Positions 23,349 to 35,199 of a DNA stretch of 64,000 nucleotides are shown piece after piece. The position numbers were made by a program, and so were the translations under genes. Source of the stretch: Scytalidium lignicola (lineage: Eukaryota > Ascomycota > Leotiomycetes); assembly GCA_002812745.2 (NCBI GenBank), contig NCSJ02000058.1:62001-126000 (forward strand), given 5' to 3'. The notes beneath the pieces were generated by a model, which saw nothing but the letters and a program-made list of their open reading frames with translations, was not told the origin of the DNA and did no database searches. Positions within the stretch are counted from its first letter, which is position 1, and each line of letters begins with the position of its first letter.

Positions 23349-24362
23349 ATAAGTAATACAGTGGTTAGGTTTCAAAATTGCAATTAGTGCTGGAAATCGA
23401 CCCTAGGCTTGCTCAAAATGTCGAAAGACCAACAAGAAATGTAGCTTCAGTGGCTACAAGCTATTCCCAGACAAATCTTACTCTAAACGGTGAGGCAAAG
23501 ACTTAACCTTTCTAATTTGAATAGCTCTACGCTGGGATGCAACTGCACTCTCCCTAAACAAGCTCAATCTCTAATATCATTCCCTATAAATATTCAATGG
23601 AATGGATTACATCCCATATCCTTCGACTGTGACCTAGCTCTCCACATGATTTCTGAAGTTCCGCACAAAGAACCGTAGCATCTCCCTACAGAACACCTTA
23701 CGAGCATAGACTCTCCTAGCAGCTTCTGAACCAACAAACCTTCTTTCCTATCTTCTCTTCTACAGCCCTGGGGTAGTACTGTCCATGCACTATGACTAGA
23801 GATAACATCTCTCCGAAGTCAGTTACACCTTTGAAAAGACTGCAATATAAGTTAGCCATTAAATTGTCTAACTACAGTTAATCCATAGTAGTTTGCTTGG
23901 CATTGTATAGTGGGATGTCTGGGCATCATGGGTACCCCACCGGAACGACTACAGCCCTGAGGAAACAGACGCCACTTTAAACGATGAATGATGTGATATT
24001 AGGGGGGCAATTGACAATGTTACATAACAGAGCCAATACAATGATTTAACTATATTGTAGAGATAAATGATATACGGCTTGTTTGGACTATAGCCAGTGC
24101 TGATTCGCCTTAACTTGATTTCAAAACAAGTTATGAGGTTACGTCATTGGGTACGTAGAAAGTACAGTAGGCTAACAATATCCAACACGGCTTCCTAGAA
24201 ATTGCATGCTTTCTGCATGCATTGCGTGCCGGGAAAAGTGATCACATATTACAAATCAAGGTCTTATGTTAAGTTGGGGTATGCCGAGGGAGCATATAGT
24301 ATTTGAAGTTTCGAAAAGACTCCCGCTTTAAAAGTCAACTATATCTAGAAATATATTCTATA
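23349..24362. other. Intergenic region, no gene seen
   Basis: 1 kb after the DUF7580 gene. Short open frames only; a GGGGGG run near 24002. No RNA gene or clear repeat seen. Confidence 0.6.
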
Positions 24363-25442
24363 ATGGCCAGTGCTGCTGTTCAACATGCTCCAGGCAATAC
24401 CCTGGGCCAAGTCATCGAGCCTCTTGTTCAGGAGACCAATGAGCCTGCGAAGCATGATGTTGCTACGGAGCTGAACTATTACCAGGATCCAGGCGATGGA
24501 ACTCCACCGGCTCCTTATTACGTTGGGTGAGTCTCGTTTAATTGTAAAGGGGGTTTATTCTGAGACTAGGGCAACAGTAAACCAAACAACGTCGATCGCC
24601 CTCACGCCCCCCAGAGTGTTATTATTCACGATATCGCTGGAAATGAGGATAAATATACCCTTGACAGCCATGGCTTCCAGTTCGTGAAACATGAGAGCAA
24701 GGAGAAAGACTTCCTAGATGATGAGAGGATCAAGGCGGAATACTACCCAGAAGTGGAACAACTTTTAAAAGATGTGTGAGTGCTGATCCGTTTTGAGCGG
24801 CAAATGGCTTTTATAGTAACACATCACTGGGCAGCACTGGAGCAACTCGAGTTTTCATCTTCGACCACACAATCCGCCGTGCACCTGTCGATATCCGTGA
24901 TGGAACCGTCCAACTCCGCGGGCCAGGCAAAAGAGTGCACATTGACCAGTCCTACAAAGCTTCTGAGGGTCGCGTTAAGCAACATCTCCCAGATGAGGCT
25001 GATGAGCTTCTCAAGAAGCGCTTTCAGATCATTAACGTAAATTCACATCATCTCTCTCCCTCCCCCCCTTTACCACCACTGTAAACGACACAATTACTGA
25101 CCACCATTGCCACAGGTTTGGCGTCCCATCAATACCATCTTCAGAGATCCACTAGCCGCTGCAGACGCCCATTCCGTGCCTGATAGTGACCTTATCCCTG
25201 CTGCTTTAATCTATCCAGACCGTGAGGGCGAGACGTACATTGTCAAGCCGAGCCCAAATCACCAATGGTACTTTAAGTATGCGCAACGGCCTGATGAGCC
25301 GTTGTTTATTAAGTGCTACGATTCAATCGATGATGGCCGCGCAAGGAGGATCGCGCATACCGCATTTTTGGACCCAGCCCATGATGATAAGCCTCCTAGG
25401 GAGAGCATTGAGGTGCGGACATTGGTATTCTATGATTACTAG
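24363..25442 (+). CDS. AsaB/CmcJ-NvfI-family oxidoreductase
   Basis: Exons 24363-24526, 24578-24775, 24817-25036 and 25116-25442 give 302 residues, the usual length of this family. Signatures: TELNYYQDPGDGTPPAPYYVG at the start, a middle VIIHDIAGNE block, GATRVFIFDHTIRR with VHIDQSYKASEGR, NVWRPINTIFRDPLAAAD, and the C-terminal block with the ends LFIKCYDS, HTAFLDP and RTLVFYDY. The family includes AsaB of an Aspergillus NRPS cluster, the NvfI endoperoxidase and relatives named after cephem 7-alpha-methoxylase P8; members act as iron/2-oxoglutarate-type oxygenases or hydroxylases in secondary metabolism. No synthase gene lies nearby, so this copy may be a stand-alone detoxification or housekeeping enzyme (inference). 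Confidence 0.88.
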
Positions 25443-26218
25443 GTTGCCGAATTGGCGGTTACTCTGTAGCAGAGGGGGGGGGNACTGTGGATAAATTGTA
25501 ACGACGATCTTTATACTAGAGAAATAAATCAAGTTCAAGCTCTTTAAGGCGGTATTCCCTTGTCCAACATATACTATTTCCGTGCTATGGATGTATATCA
25601 AAGTAATAGAATTGCTAATTCGTTTGATTGGCTTATGAGGAAAACTTTGTGTTCTAACAGGTTCCGCTTTATCCTACACAACTGGTCTACGGTCATGGAT
25701 GCAAGTGTCCTGTTACAATAGGCCGTGGCTAAATCCACACGCAACCACCGATGCGGGAGTACGCGCGGAAGGCCTCTATCCCGCAAGGATCTCAGGTGAG
25801 TTCTTGGTTGAAATACCGAATGGATACATTCTACTCACGACTTTACAGTCATTTCATAACCCTGTAAAAATACATAATTATCGAAGGTCGGCACTGCTGA
25901 CGATTTGAGAGGGTCTTCATCAACAACTAGGAGAGTTCCAGGAGATTTCCTTGAAGCCCTAGCATGATGATCTGGAAAGAATATTAGTAATAGATCATTC
26001 TGAAGTGGTTAGTCAATGTGAATCATCTTAGAAGAGTTAGTTTAAGCTACGGACGAAGTTAGGCTAGATAAGTCGATGAAAATTCGCCCAGCTGTCAACG
26101 AGGTGGAGCTAACAGCTGAGTATACCAAAGGCTATCTCAGCATAAAGGATGTGTACATTTAATCCTTATTTGTCTGTATTGATCTCTATTTTATTCTACT
26201 AACTCTATTTACAGCAAT
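25443..26218. other. Intergenic region with an N after a G run
   Basis: Contains a run of ten G followed by an N (25473-25483) just after the stop of the AsaB-like gene. No gene seen. The last 170 nt lead in frame-broken fashion into the DUF3435-like fragment. Confidence 0.5.
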
Positions 26219-26473
26219 ATGTTCCTAATCCTAGAAATCATCTACAACCCAACATTTGTGCTTAACCTCTATATCTTCATGCTCGGTATGCTGTTCAAGG
26301 CTCAGGCCTTCAAGTCTTTTAGCATCGACTTCCCTAAGAGGCTGTATAGCCTCAGTATTCTAGATGCCCTTAACAAGCAAGCATTACTACTAAAAAATGA
26401 GCTTGATAACGATTTCGCCTTCTGCCAGGCGGTTCGGGAGGCATACAGTGTTCGCTTCGTCTACAAGGTGTAG
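26219..26473 (+). pseudogene. DUF3435-like fragment (Starship captain/FluG-related relic)
   Basis: 84 codons with NPTFVLNLYIFMLGMLFKAQAF, then LNKQALLLKNELDNDFAFCQAVRE. This resembles the middle of fungal DUF3435 proteins, where an NPxLxxLxxxFxxxAF block precedes a pair of Leu-rich strands and an F-x-Q-xx-RE motif. DUF3435 is the tyrosine-recombinase family that includes Starship captains. No catalytic Arg/Tyr region can be found downstream before 26700, so at most a relic is left. The assignment rests on motif memory only. Confidence 0.35.
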
Positions 26474-26733
26474 CACCCCTGTATTTTAACCATCGGTGAT
26501 GATTAGACTCCGAGCTTTTATATTGCTATTTAGCCTATATTTGACAAGTTTGGGCACATATCAGTCATAATTTCTCAATGGCAAGTATTATTCTGATTGC
26601 TACGATGTATGCAAATACGTCTATCATTGTTTAGTCACTATTTAACTATATGAGATCTTATCATCATAACCGGTGCGTGAGCCATACTCCGATCTAATTC
26701 AAATAGTCTTCTTAGATTTTGACTGATAGTAGA

Positions 26734-29700
26734 CTAGTTTGCGGCCGCATCCTTGCGTTTTTGAAGCAGATAGTAGTATCGTTGCAGGTCCATAGGATTT
26801 GTAGGTGCCCTCTCACCTTGGAAGTTACCTTTTCCGTGACCATCAAAATGGACCTTCCAAGCTATCAAAACGTTAGGATCTCAAACAAAGTAAAGCTTTT
26901 GGGTAAGAAGAGGGAAAACTTACTGCTGGCATCAAATCCGAGGTAAGACCAACTGTCGTTGAGATAGGCCTTTTCGGTACCGACGCGGATCGTCTTGACC
27001 TGACCCATCTGGCCTGGCGCCGGACGGAGTTGCTTGAAATCGGCTGTAAGCTTCACAAGTCCAGCAATGAAGGCGAGTGCTACATCCTTGGCTAGGCACT
27101 CATGTGGGCCGTAACTGAAGGCATCGAGAGCATCTCTCTTGCGCTGCGGATCAAACCTGTGCGGGTTCGGGACTTCAGATTGGTTGCGTCCGGCCTCTCC
27201 CTATAGCGCAGTCAGAAATGCTTGTCATGTATATGAGATTAAGGAGAGGGCTAGAAAAGAGTACTAAACAAATGCGATGGAAACTTGAAACTTACCAACA
27301 TCAATACGACAATGTTGCCAGGCTGGACCGACTTGCCCTCGAGCTTAGCAGGCTGCGTCGCAACGCGAACATTACGCTGCGAGCTTGTGAGACGTTGAGC
27401 CTCGTTGATATAGGCGTGCAGTGTGGAATCATCGCCCTTCTGGGCGATGCTTTGGACTTCGGCCCAGATGGATGCATTTGCAGGGCGCAGGAAGTACTCC
27501 ATGATTTCGTAAAACTATGAACGAGTTAGCACAGTGAACGGCTCATCACAAATTAGCGGCAGGCACTTACTGCAGTAACGACGACTCCGACACCACCGAA
27601 AGCTGCCAGCCACAAATTGTCAGTAACCTGCTCGGCCGAGATTCCTTGAGCTAGGAGCTCCTCGACGAGCCTATAACCGCAGGAACGTAGGGAGTCCTTC
27701 TTGATGGAAGCCCGGCGGGAGAGCTTGCTGGATATTGCTGATGCGATGCCAAGTCCCAAACCGCGGCCGAGGACGACCTCATCAACTAGCTTGCGAGTTG
27801 AATCTATGAGGACCTTTGCGCCCTCCTGAGCACGGCGGCGACGGTTCCAGGCCTGGGCAGGGTCGTTGTTATTGGCGCCCCAGATACGGATGTTAAGAAG
27901 GTGCCGATAAAGCTCGGCAGTGCTCAGGGTACCAGTCGGGTTTTCATCAGAGCGCAAATCAAAGTAGAAGAGATCAGCGAGAAGGCGAGTGTTCAGCGGA
28001 ATAGCAACGTCGCGGATCAGGTCGATCTGGTCAAGGCCTTTCTTGAGCGTGAAGGTTTCCTTCTTGATCAACTCCGTACCCACGCGTTCAATAAACTCGT
28101 GAACCGCGTTGTGCAAGCTCGGAATCTTGCCCATAGCCTTGGTGAAATTGGCACGATTGGTACGATTACGGGGCTCATCACCGGCCAACATGAACCAACC
28201 AAAGTCCTTTTTCCCTGGGAACAAAGAGTTAATTCCCGGGAGCCATGGCGCAGCAAACTGCTTGGGATTGCTGAGCGTCTGCTTGATGGCCGCGTTTGTG
28301 ATAATGACGACGGCCTTGGCAGGCGGCTTCGGGTCGTCTAGAGTGTACTGCTCCAAGGTTCCAAGTTCTTTGGCAATCTTCTCATTGGCCTTCTTGGTGT
28401 ACATGGGTTGCATGACAGCTATTGAGTTGAAGGGGAACCAGCCGGGAACACCTCGCTGGATGAGCTTGTACAGCATCGATCCGCCAAGCGTCTTGGGATC
28501 CTGTTGCACCTCATTGTAGCCCCAGCTTGTTAAATTTGCAATAGTGAAGTCGATCGTGTTGAATCTGTCTGAACGCACAAGTGTGACGGCGTCAGAGAGC
28601 ACTGCTCGTCCGAGTGTGTATGTTGGGCAGATACCGCAGCCCGTGTTGCGGACAGGCTTGATGTCCTCGATCATGAGACCAGGATAAAGCTCTACCATGT
28701 CAGGGTCGTCATACAGCTTCTCGAGGATATTTGCGATCTCCTTATCTGAGTTGATTTCGCTAAATTTGGTGTACCGTTTGAGTCCGAAAAATTCGCGGAA
28801 CTCATTTAGTGATGCAACCTGCCATTTACGAGCTTGATTGATACCGAGAACCTCAACGATCTTGAGAGCTTTTGGTATCATGCGGGCACCAAAGGTACCG
28901 GCAGGGTCATCCATGGCCTCTTTCAAAATGCGTACAAGATCCTCATCCTTGAATGTTCCATCCTCTTGACGCTCTAAGCCATCAAACGTCCGAACACTAG
29001 GGTCCTTTGGAGTGCTCTGTTCAAAGGAGAGCAGGGCCTGACCGAGCTCGGCCCAGCTCACATTTTGCAAATCGTCTGGATTTCGGCCAGGGAAAAGCTT
29101 GAGGAAGAAATTATTGATCCATCTCTCGTCTTTCTTAGAAATACACGAGTGGAAGCGGTACAGCAGGTTGAACTCGACGCTCACTTGATTGCCGACGCCG
29201 CGCGGCACACCGTCGCCGTCAAACTGTTTGCCGATCTCAACACGCGGGTCGAGTGTCCAGTCACTATTGGAGTGGTGAGTGTTAGTGATGCCACGCAGGT
29301 AGTCGTGCAAGCAAATGTTGATATACAGGCCGCCAACAATCAACCGAGCAGTGTTGAAAAGGTCGTGGTCCTGTTTAGCTATAGCCTTGGCTTTGTCCTC
29401 GGGGCTGGCATCCGGCGTACATGCTAGTGTGAAGCGTCCATTCTCGTTGATCTTTAGCAAAATATCGGCAACATAGTTATGAAAGCGGCTGTAGAGGACT
29501 AGCATGACATTAACACCAGCAGGCTGCCCAAGCAGACGTTTCTCGTGGAAGGTGTCGGGCTTCAGCTTGCCCTCTTTCATGGTACGGATCTCCAGCTGAT
29601 CTCGGAGGGATGAGCCATATAGGGGTGCTAGGTCAAGATATGATGATGTATCAGACTTGTTCATGTCTGTACGATTAGTGCGGAAGATGTCATGGACGAT

Positions 29701-30441
29701 GATGGCTGCATGGTAGAAGAGCATGGATGAAATGCCAGCTGGGTTCTCCGTGAACTTTTCGTCATCACGAGCCATCAAAAGATCAAAAAGTAGACTTGGG
29801 TCGGGCTTGACACCGTGGAGGCGCTTTATAGGCCTGACTGACTTGGCATAGGGCGTACCGGCCCTCCCCAAGTTAGGCTCCAGGATATTATTAAAGCTCC
29901 CATCTGGCATCCGGTATTGATGCAGGCCATCAGGCGCTTGTGGGACTTGCTCACGCAGCATGACGTCGCTATCAGGAGCCTTGAATTCGATCATATCATA
30001 GGGCTTGTGGTCGTGCTTGTGGGTTGACTCCTTAGAGTCGACAATCTCATACTTGACATCGCCGCCAACATAGCTTAGTGGCGGATGCTGTAGATCACCC
30101 CAAAGAGTGTCAATAAGCTTGTTGGTGAGTTGAGTCCTGGTGTTAGACGTAGAGGGCAGAGAAGTAAGAATGCCAATCAAGAGCTCGGTCGTGCTGCCTA
30201 TCGTCAGAACTTCTCAATATCAGACCATGCTTTCTACTTACCCCTTCTTATCATCGATAGGCCCTCCCTTCTGCACCAATTCTCCGATGAGGCCTGAGAG
30301 CTCTGCTACAGATGCTTGGGTCCGAATGGACGCATAATTTTTCATGAGATCTGTAGCAACCTTGGCAGGATTGAAGTTACTTGATTCATTTTGAGATTCA
30401 CCATAAGCCTCACCAGCCTGGAACTTCTCGTTAGATGACAT
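26734..30441 (-). CDS. Psi factor-producing oxygenase (fatty acid dioxygenase-P450 fusion)
   Basis: Oxylipin-forming heme enzyme of about 1148 residues. Exons 30441-30242, 30193-27571, 27514-27296, 27200-26924 and 26861-26734, all in phase. The N-terminal animal peroxidase/cyclooxygenase-like domain has the distal His234 in VHDIFRTN, the catalytic Tyr412 and proximal His415 in EFNLLYRFHS. The C-terminal P450 domain has RPANASIWAEVQ, an NEAQRLTSSQRN stretch where the K-helix is expected, and the heme thiolate Cys1049 in YGPHECLAKD. Family: linoleate 8R/10R-dioxygenases, of which some add a diol synthase, allene oxide or epoxy alcohol synthase step. In the I-helix position the sequence reads FGGVGVVVTAFYEI, without the Asn/Gln pair known from diol synthases, so the second step may differ or be lost. 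No signal peptide. Divergent from a DUF2235 hydrolase. Confidence 0.93.
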
Positions 30442-31443
30442 AGTTATTTTTGTAATAAACTTTGTTTTCGTAAGAGACACGATATAAAGAACATAAGAGA
30501 AGTCAGATTCCTCTTATTCTGGCATTCTCTCTCTATTACCTCCTCCCTTTCTATAATACTGGCTCCCATCTATATTGACCTATTAGATGAAAGAGACAAT
30601 TTCCCCCTCTTTTTGCAACTTCAAACCAGTACCAGGTAAAAACTAATCTTGGTAATGCAAACCTGCCCAGTGCAAGAGAACATAGCAAGCGTGATGCAGC
30701 TGTGCATATGTCTAGATTTAGCTACAGCTATTAGAAATATTAAAACTGACAACGCATCAATTTGGTGGTGAAAGAGGTTGGAGACATTGACCGACAGTCC
30801 TTGGACGCGATGATCTCCTTGATTCGCTATAGTCGGAACACAACAAAAAGCAAGATGCTCGCTGTGTAATGCGACGAGCCAAAATGAGGATAAGAAGCTG
30901 AAAAGTCGCAATTCAGAAATCCGGTACACCCTAGACATTACAACAGATAAAGTGTTCATCGGCCTCGCTGACTGGGGAGCAGGGCTGCTTGTGCTACCCC
31001 ATATTTGAGCGGACCATCTGCAATAGCTTGACTAGCATTGCGGGAGCATATTCTTGATAGAGGTTGTGCGCCTGCGACAAGATCTACACGATGTCTTAAG
31101 GAATGCCATGAAACGTTATTTGGTTTCCTACCACAAACAGTAAGGTCAACGTTTCACGATATTGTCGAACCAAGGGTTACTTCCGTATGCATTCAAAGCT
31201 ACATACCTCATGTATGCCGTTCTGGTCACGAGCTCGTTCCGGGTATGCTCGACTGCGATTGGTTGTGTTGGTAATGAAAAGAATGTCAGAAAGGAGTAAT
31301 TCTCTTGCATATCTCGCGGTATATCTGATAAATGGAACTTCAGAGCCCTCGAAAGGAAATTTCCCAGATCTAACTACATTGTGACAGAGGGTATACACAG
31401 AGGACCTTCACTGACACGCATAGTATTCACCTCCACTACCAAC
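30442..31443. promoter_or_regulatory. Divergent upstream region of dioxygenase and hydrolase
   Basis: 1 kb between the two start codons. Pyrimidine-rich patches lie near the dioxygenase start (30505-30620). No gene-like frame; small frames at 30621-30959 (minus) and 31187-31384 (plus) show no known domain. Confidence 0.5.
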
Positions 31444-33232
31444 ATGCCCTATATGGAAGGTAATGAACGCTCAGGGGGCGTTGGACAGACTCAGGAGATT
31501 AAGAAACTCATCCTCTGTTTTGATGGCACCGGCAACACCTTCAGCGGATCTAACGCCGATACCAATGTTGTCAAGATCTTGAGCAAGTTGGATCGTAATC
31601 ACCCCAACCAATTCCATTATTATCAGAGTGAGTCTCTTTTTACCTGCCAAATCTCTTGTTGCTCCATCACTTATTTCTTCATCAGCTGGCATCGGCACAT
31701 ATGATATTAACGAGACATCTGTGAACAAGTCATGGCTTGGTGAGATGCAGAGCTCAGTTTCACAGACTCTTGATCAGGGATTTGGTACGACATTTGATGC
31801 GCATGTCATGGCTGGATATCGGTTCCTAATGCGCCACTATGAATCTGTAAATATCGCTTCCGTCTTCATATCAAGTTGTTGCTGCTGACCCGCAGCTTTT
31901 AAAAGGATGCTAAGATCTACATGTTTGGATTCAGCCGTGGTGCCTTCACGGCCAAGTTTTTAGCACGTCTAGTTAATAAAGTTGGCCTACTTTGCAAGGG
32001 CAACGAGGAAATGGTTCCCTTCGCATACCGCCTCTATCAGCGCTATCTAGCAGGTGACACTCAGGATCGCATAGATGCGCACCAGAAGCAATGCGAGAAA
32101 ACCCACTCGGGCGAGGCCGAGGATGAACCGTTACTGTATGAAGATAGTGACGAAGTGGAACATAGTCACGAAACTGAAGTGGCTCTTAATGAGATCATGG
32201 CCTTTAGTCAAACATTCTGCCGTAAGGAGGTGGTTATCCACCATGGAAAGCCTGAGGAGCGGAATATTAAGGTATACTTCCTCGGCATCTGGGACTGCGT
32301 GAACTCCGTCGCTATCTTGGAGCAGAAAACGCCTATACCGATAGAGGTAACTGGTACCGCACACTATGTTCGACATGCTGTAGCCGTCGATGAGCGCCGT
32401 GTCAAATTCAAGCCAGCACTCCTCGCCCAGGATATCCGTGCTGCCTTGAATGATGACGAAGACATCAAGGAGATTTGGTTCCCAGGCACTCACGGAGACG
32501 TCGGCGGCGGCTGGCCATCCGTCGCTGATAACCCTCTCGATAATAACAAGGATATGACTATCTGGCAGCGTATCAAAAACTTCTGGGTATCACGCAAGGC
32601 TAAGGAGCCCAGCAAGGACATTGACTCTGACCGCTTGCAAATGAGTGACATCCCGCTGGCGTGGATGATCCGCGAGCTTGAGCTCGTTGGCCAACAAGAT
32701 CCGCCAGCGGCAGTAAAATGGTGTAAAAGCGTTGACAAGTTCAAAAAACGGCTCCAGGAGAAGAAAGATTATGCTCTTGGGGGAATCTTGCACGACTCAC
32801 TCTCATTTGGTCGCGGTACAGGCTTCTTCACAGTGCTGCTATGGAAATTCATGGGTGAGCACTCCTCAAAAATCACAATCAGAATGCATCTCGCTTCATT
32901 CCAGAGTTTCAAAGCTGATCCAAACAGAATATTTACCCCTTATTACCCGCTGGGAGTTAACCCAGAACGGAAGCATATGGGTGAACGTCCGCTTCCCACT
33001 CAATAAGGGTGCTCCCCGTGACATTCCACGCGATGCAGTCTTACATGAGTCGTTGATTTGGCGATTAAGCAATGATCCCTCGTACTGCCCCAAAAACAAT
33101 CATGGAGATGACCTACCACCTTGTCTAAAATCCCAAAGGGGCCAAATTGGCGGCTTTAAAAAGCTCATCGAATCCCAGGGAACGTCGGATCCTGATCATC
33201 AAACGTACGAGTTTGTCCGCGACAATAACTAA
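31444..33232 (+). CDS. DUF2235 alpha/beta hydrolase (Tle1-like phospholipase fold)
   Basis: Exons 31444-31627, 31686-31846, 31906-32854 and 32928-33232 give 532 residues. Hallmarks of the DUF2235/T6SS_Tle1-like family: [12 protein letters not shown] at the start, YYQTGIGTY, the nucleophile Ser125 in [19 protein letters not shown], and the Asp/His region [16 protein letters not shown]. The C-terminal block is [13 protein letters not shown] followed by [22 protein letters not shown] start at 31453 is also possible. Bacterial relatives are phospholipases; fungal copies are mostly uncharacterised. The neighbouring fatty acid dioxygenase makes a lipid-release role attractive, but that is inference. 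Confidence 0.9.
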
Positions 33233-34740
33233 TTGCAAGACTGGGGAATCCTAGAGCTACTCTTCCTAGTTATTAATATTATTCATACTAGCTAGAGTGT
33301 TTCAGTGCTGCCTTTCTAGCACTTGCTTTACTATTCCCACTCTTATATCTATACAACTTAAAATAATTTGATAGTATGCAATTGAAGTCAAAATTAACTT
33401 TACAGTAAAGGAATGCTCAACGGTTTTATATCAACTCATATTTCAAATGTACCAATACTCCTATAGGTTGAAATATCGAAAGTAAGCTACATCCTCAACA
33501 GTTTCACTATAAGTTCTACTACTTGTGTATATAAAGCTTATATGTGAGATCTACCAATAGTTAACCATTTAGTTCTGAAAACTTTTTNGTCGTTTTGGTG
33601 TTATAGTTAATCGCATTTTAAACCCTCAAGTAAGAATAGTCACAATATAGTTTTTATTACTTTTTAGATCTTTTATCCCCAAGACCCCAACCAAGGATTA
33701 TGAGATTGCGGTGAAACATTGTGTCAGGCGGTAAACGAATTATTGTATACTGTGGCTGGCTGACAATCCACATAGGGTTCAGCTCCACAGAGTTCATTCA
33801 GCCAACAAAGTTGATTCAGCCCTACAGGGCTGTCAACAAGTAGATAGGGTAAGTTGTAGGAATTAGGAATTAGTATGCAGAGTGATTTGGGCACCATATT
33901 GCAGTTCGGTTTGTTTAAGTTCAATTGTATTTTGGATTTAGTTATTGAGATTGGTATCGAGACTACCTGAACTCAATCGGTTCGACTTCTAGCTCAACTA
34001 AATACAAAANTTTCTGATGTTTCCGCTCTTACTGTAGTGTACCATGAGTGAAACTTCTCCTTTTCATTTTCTATCCGAACATTGCATATGCATGTCTAAC
34101 ATGATCCACAACCACTTTTATCCAGGAATTTTCCATTGTAGATTTGTAATCAGAGAAAACACTGGCTGAAAAAGAATACACGAATACAAAGTTTGGGGAA
34201 GTATACACTGTCGATGGTAGGATATTCAAGAAAGAACAATACTATTGAAATGCAAACTAGAAGTCTTCTGGACTTTACTTATGTGACGGGCTATTTTCAT
34301 TTGACTGGTTCAATTTACAGTAGTTTAAGATGTCGATTCAGGTTGAACAGAATGTTTCCAAGCCGTATAAGAAACGAAAGCTTGAATCTACCTAATCCTC
34401 AACTTAACAATCTCAGAAAAATCGCAAAAATAAGACCATCTTTTAAATAGAGTCTAGTATTTAGGCATGAGAGAACACACCTCTGTAAATTCAAATATGA
34501 GCTTAGTATACTGCATAAAACATCCAGTTAATTCAATAAAAAGAACCTAACTTTTGCTCGACATTCTCAGATCAATATTACTTTGTACTCACATTTCAAC
34601 AGGTTCAATTGTAGTTAAATTCCGAAATTGATATGTTAAAAGTTTTATTATTATTTTTAGAAAAATCCCGATAATTTCTTGTCAAATGTTAAATAGTGTT
34701 CTAAGGTCACTCGTGAAATAAAATTTTAGTATTCCGTGTG
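33233..34740. other. AT-rich, RIP-like region, no intact gene
   Basis: Strongly AT-biased by eye, with two N characters after homopolymers (33588, 34010). A block at 33720-33838 starts TGTGTCAGG and ends CTGTCAACA, so it has the TG..CA ends of a short LTR remnant, but I see no target duplication. Otherwise nothing recognisable. Confidence 0.45.
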
Positions 34741-35190
34741 ACGGTTAGTAGGGCACGTCCTACCTGGCCGTGTTCAAGTCAAGCGTTCTTGGCCTCGGCT
34801 GAAGCGAAGCCTTCATACCAGTATTTATTAATGGCCTCAGCTAAATCGACTCCCGCCCTCTGTAAAATCGACTCCAAATCGCCGATAGCGGCACAACCTC
34901 AGGCATCCCAAGTACTCTGAATCACATACAAATTATTACTGTAGCTATGGTAGACTAAATGAATTGTAATTACCCTATAACAATAACACCATTTAAAGTA
35001 ATTCCCCAGGAACCTCCACTTCAATACAATCTTGAGTCTCGTTTAACATTGCACTGTCAGCTGAATTAGCTAACAACTCCATATAATCGTCCTTGTACAA
35101 TGATGATATTCCCCTCATATAACCTCTTTCACGTACAGTTCCTGGCTTATATTGATCATTATAGCCTTGCTCAAAACGCGTTATAACCAA
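34741..35190 (-). other. Undecayed coding-like fragments at the edge of a dead transposon
   Basis: Two minus-strand open stretches in normal base composition: 35190-34993 (contains YKDDYMELLANSADSAM and ends CIEVEVPGELL) and 34920-34775 (contains GDLESILQRAGVDLAEAIN). They are separated by an AT-rich 70 nt that could be an intron. No family recognised. They may be the tail of the Mutator-like element or a small passenger gene. Confidence 0.3.
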
Positions 35191-35199
35191 TTAAGTACT

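Noticed and set aside
29065..29427. 120-codon plus frame inside the fatty acid dioxygenase
   Set aside because: Antisense shadow of a conserved exon.
33720..33838. 119-bp block with TG..CA ends, considered as a solo LTR
   Set aside because: Too short, no target duplication and no second copy in the window; mentioned only in the region entry.
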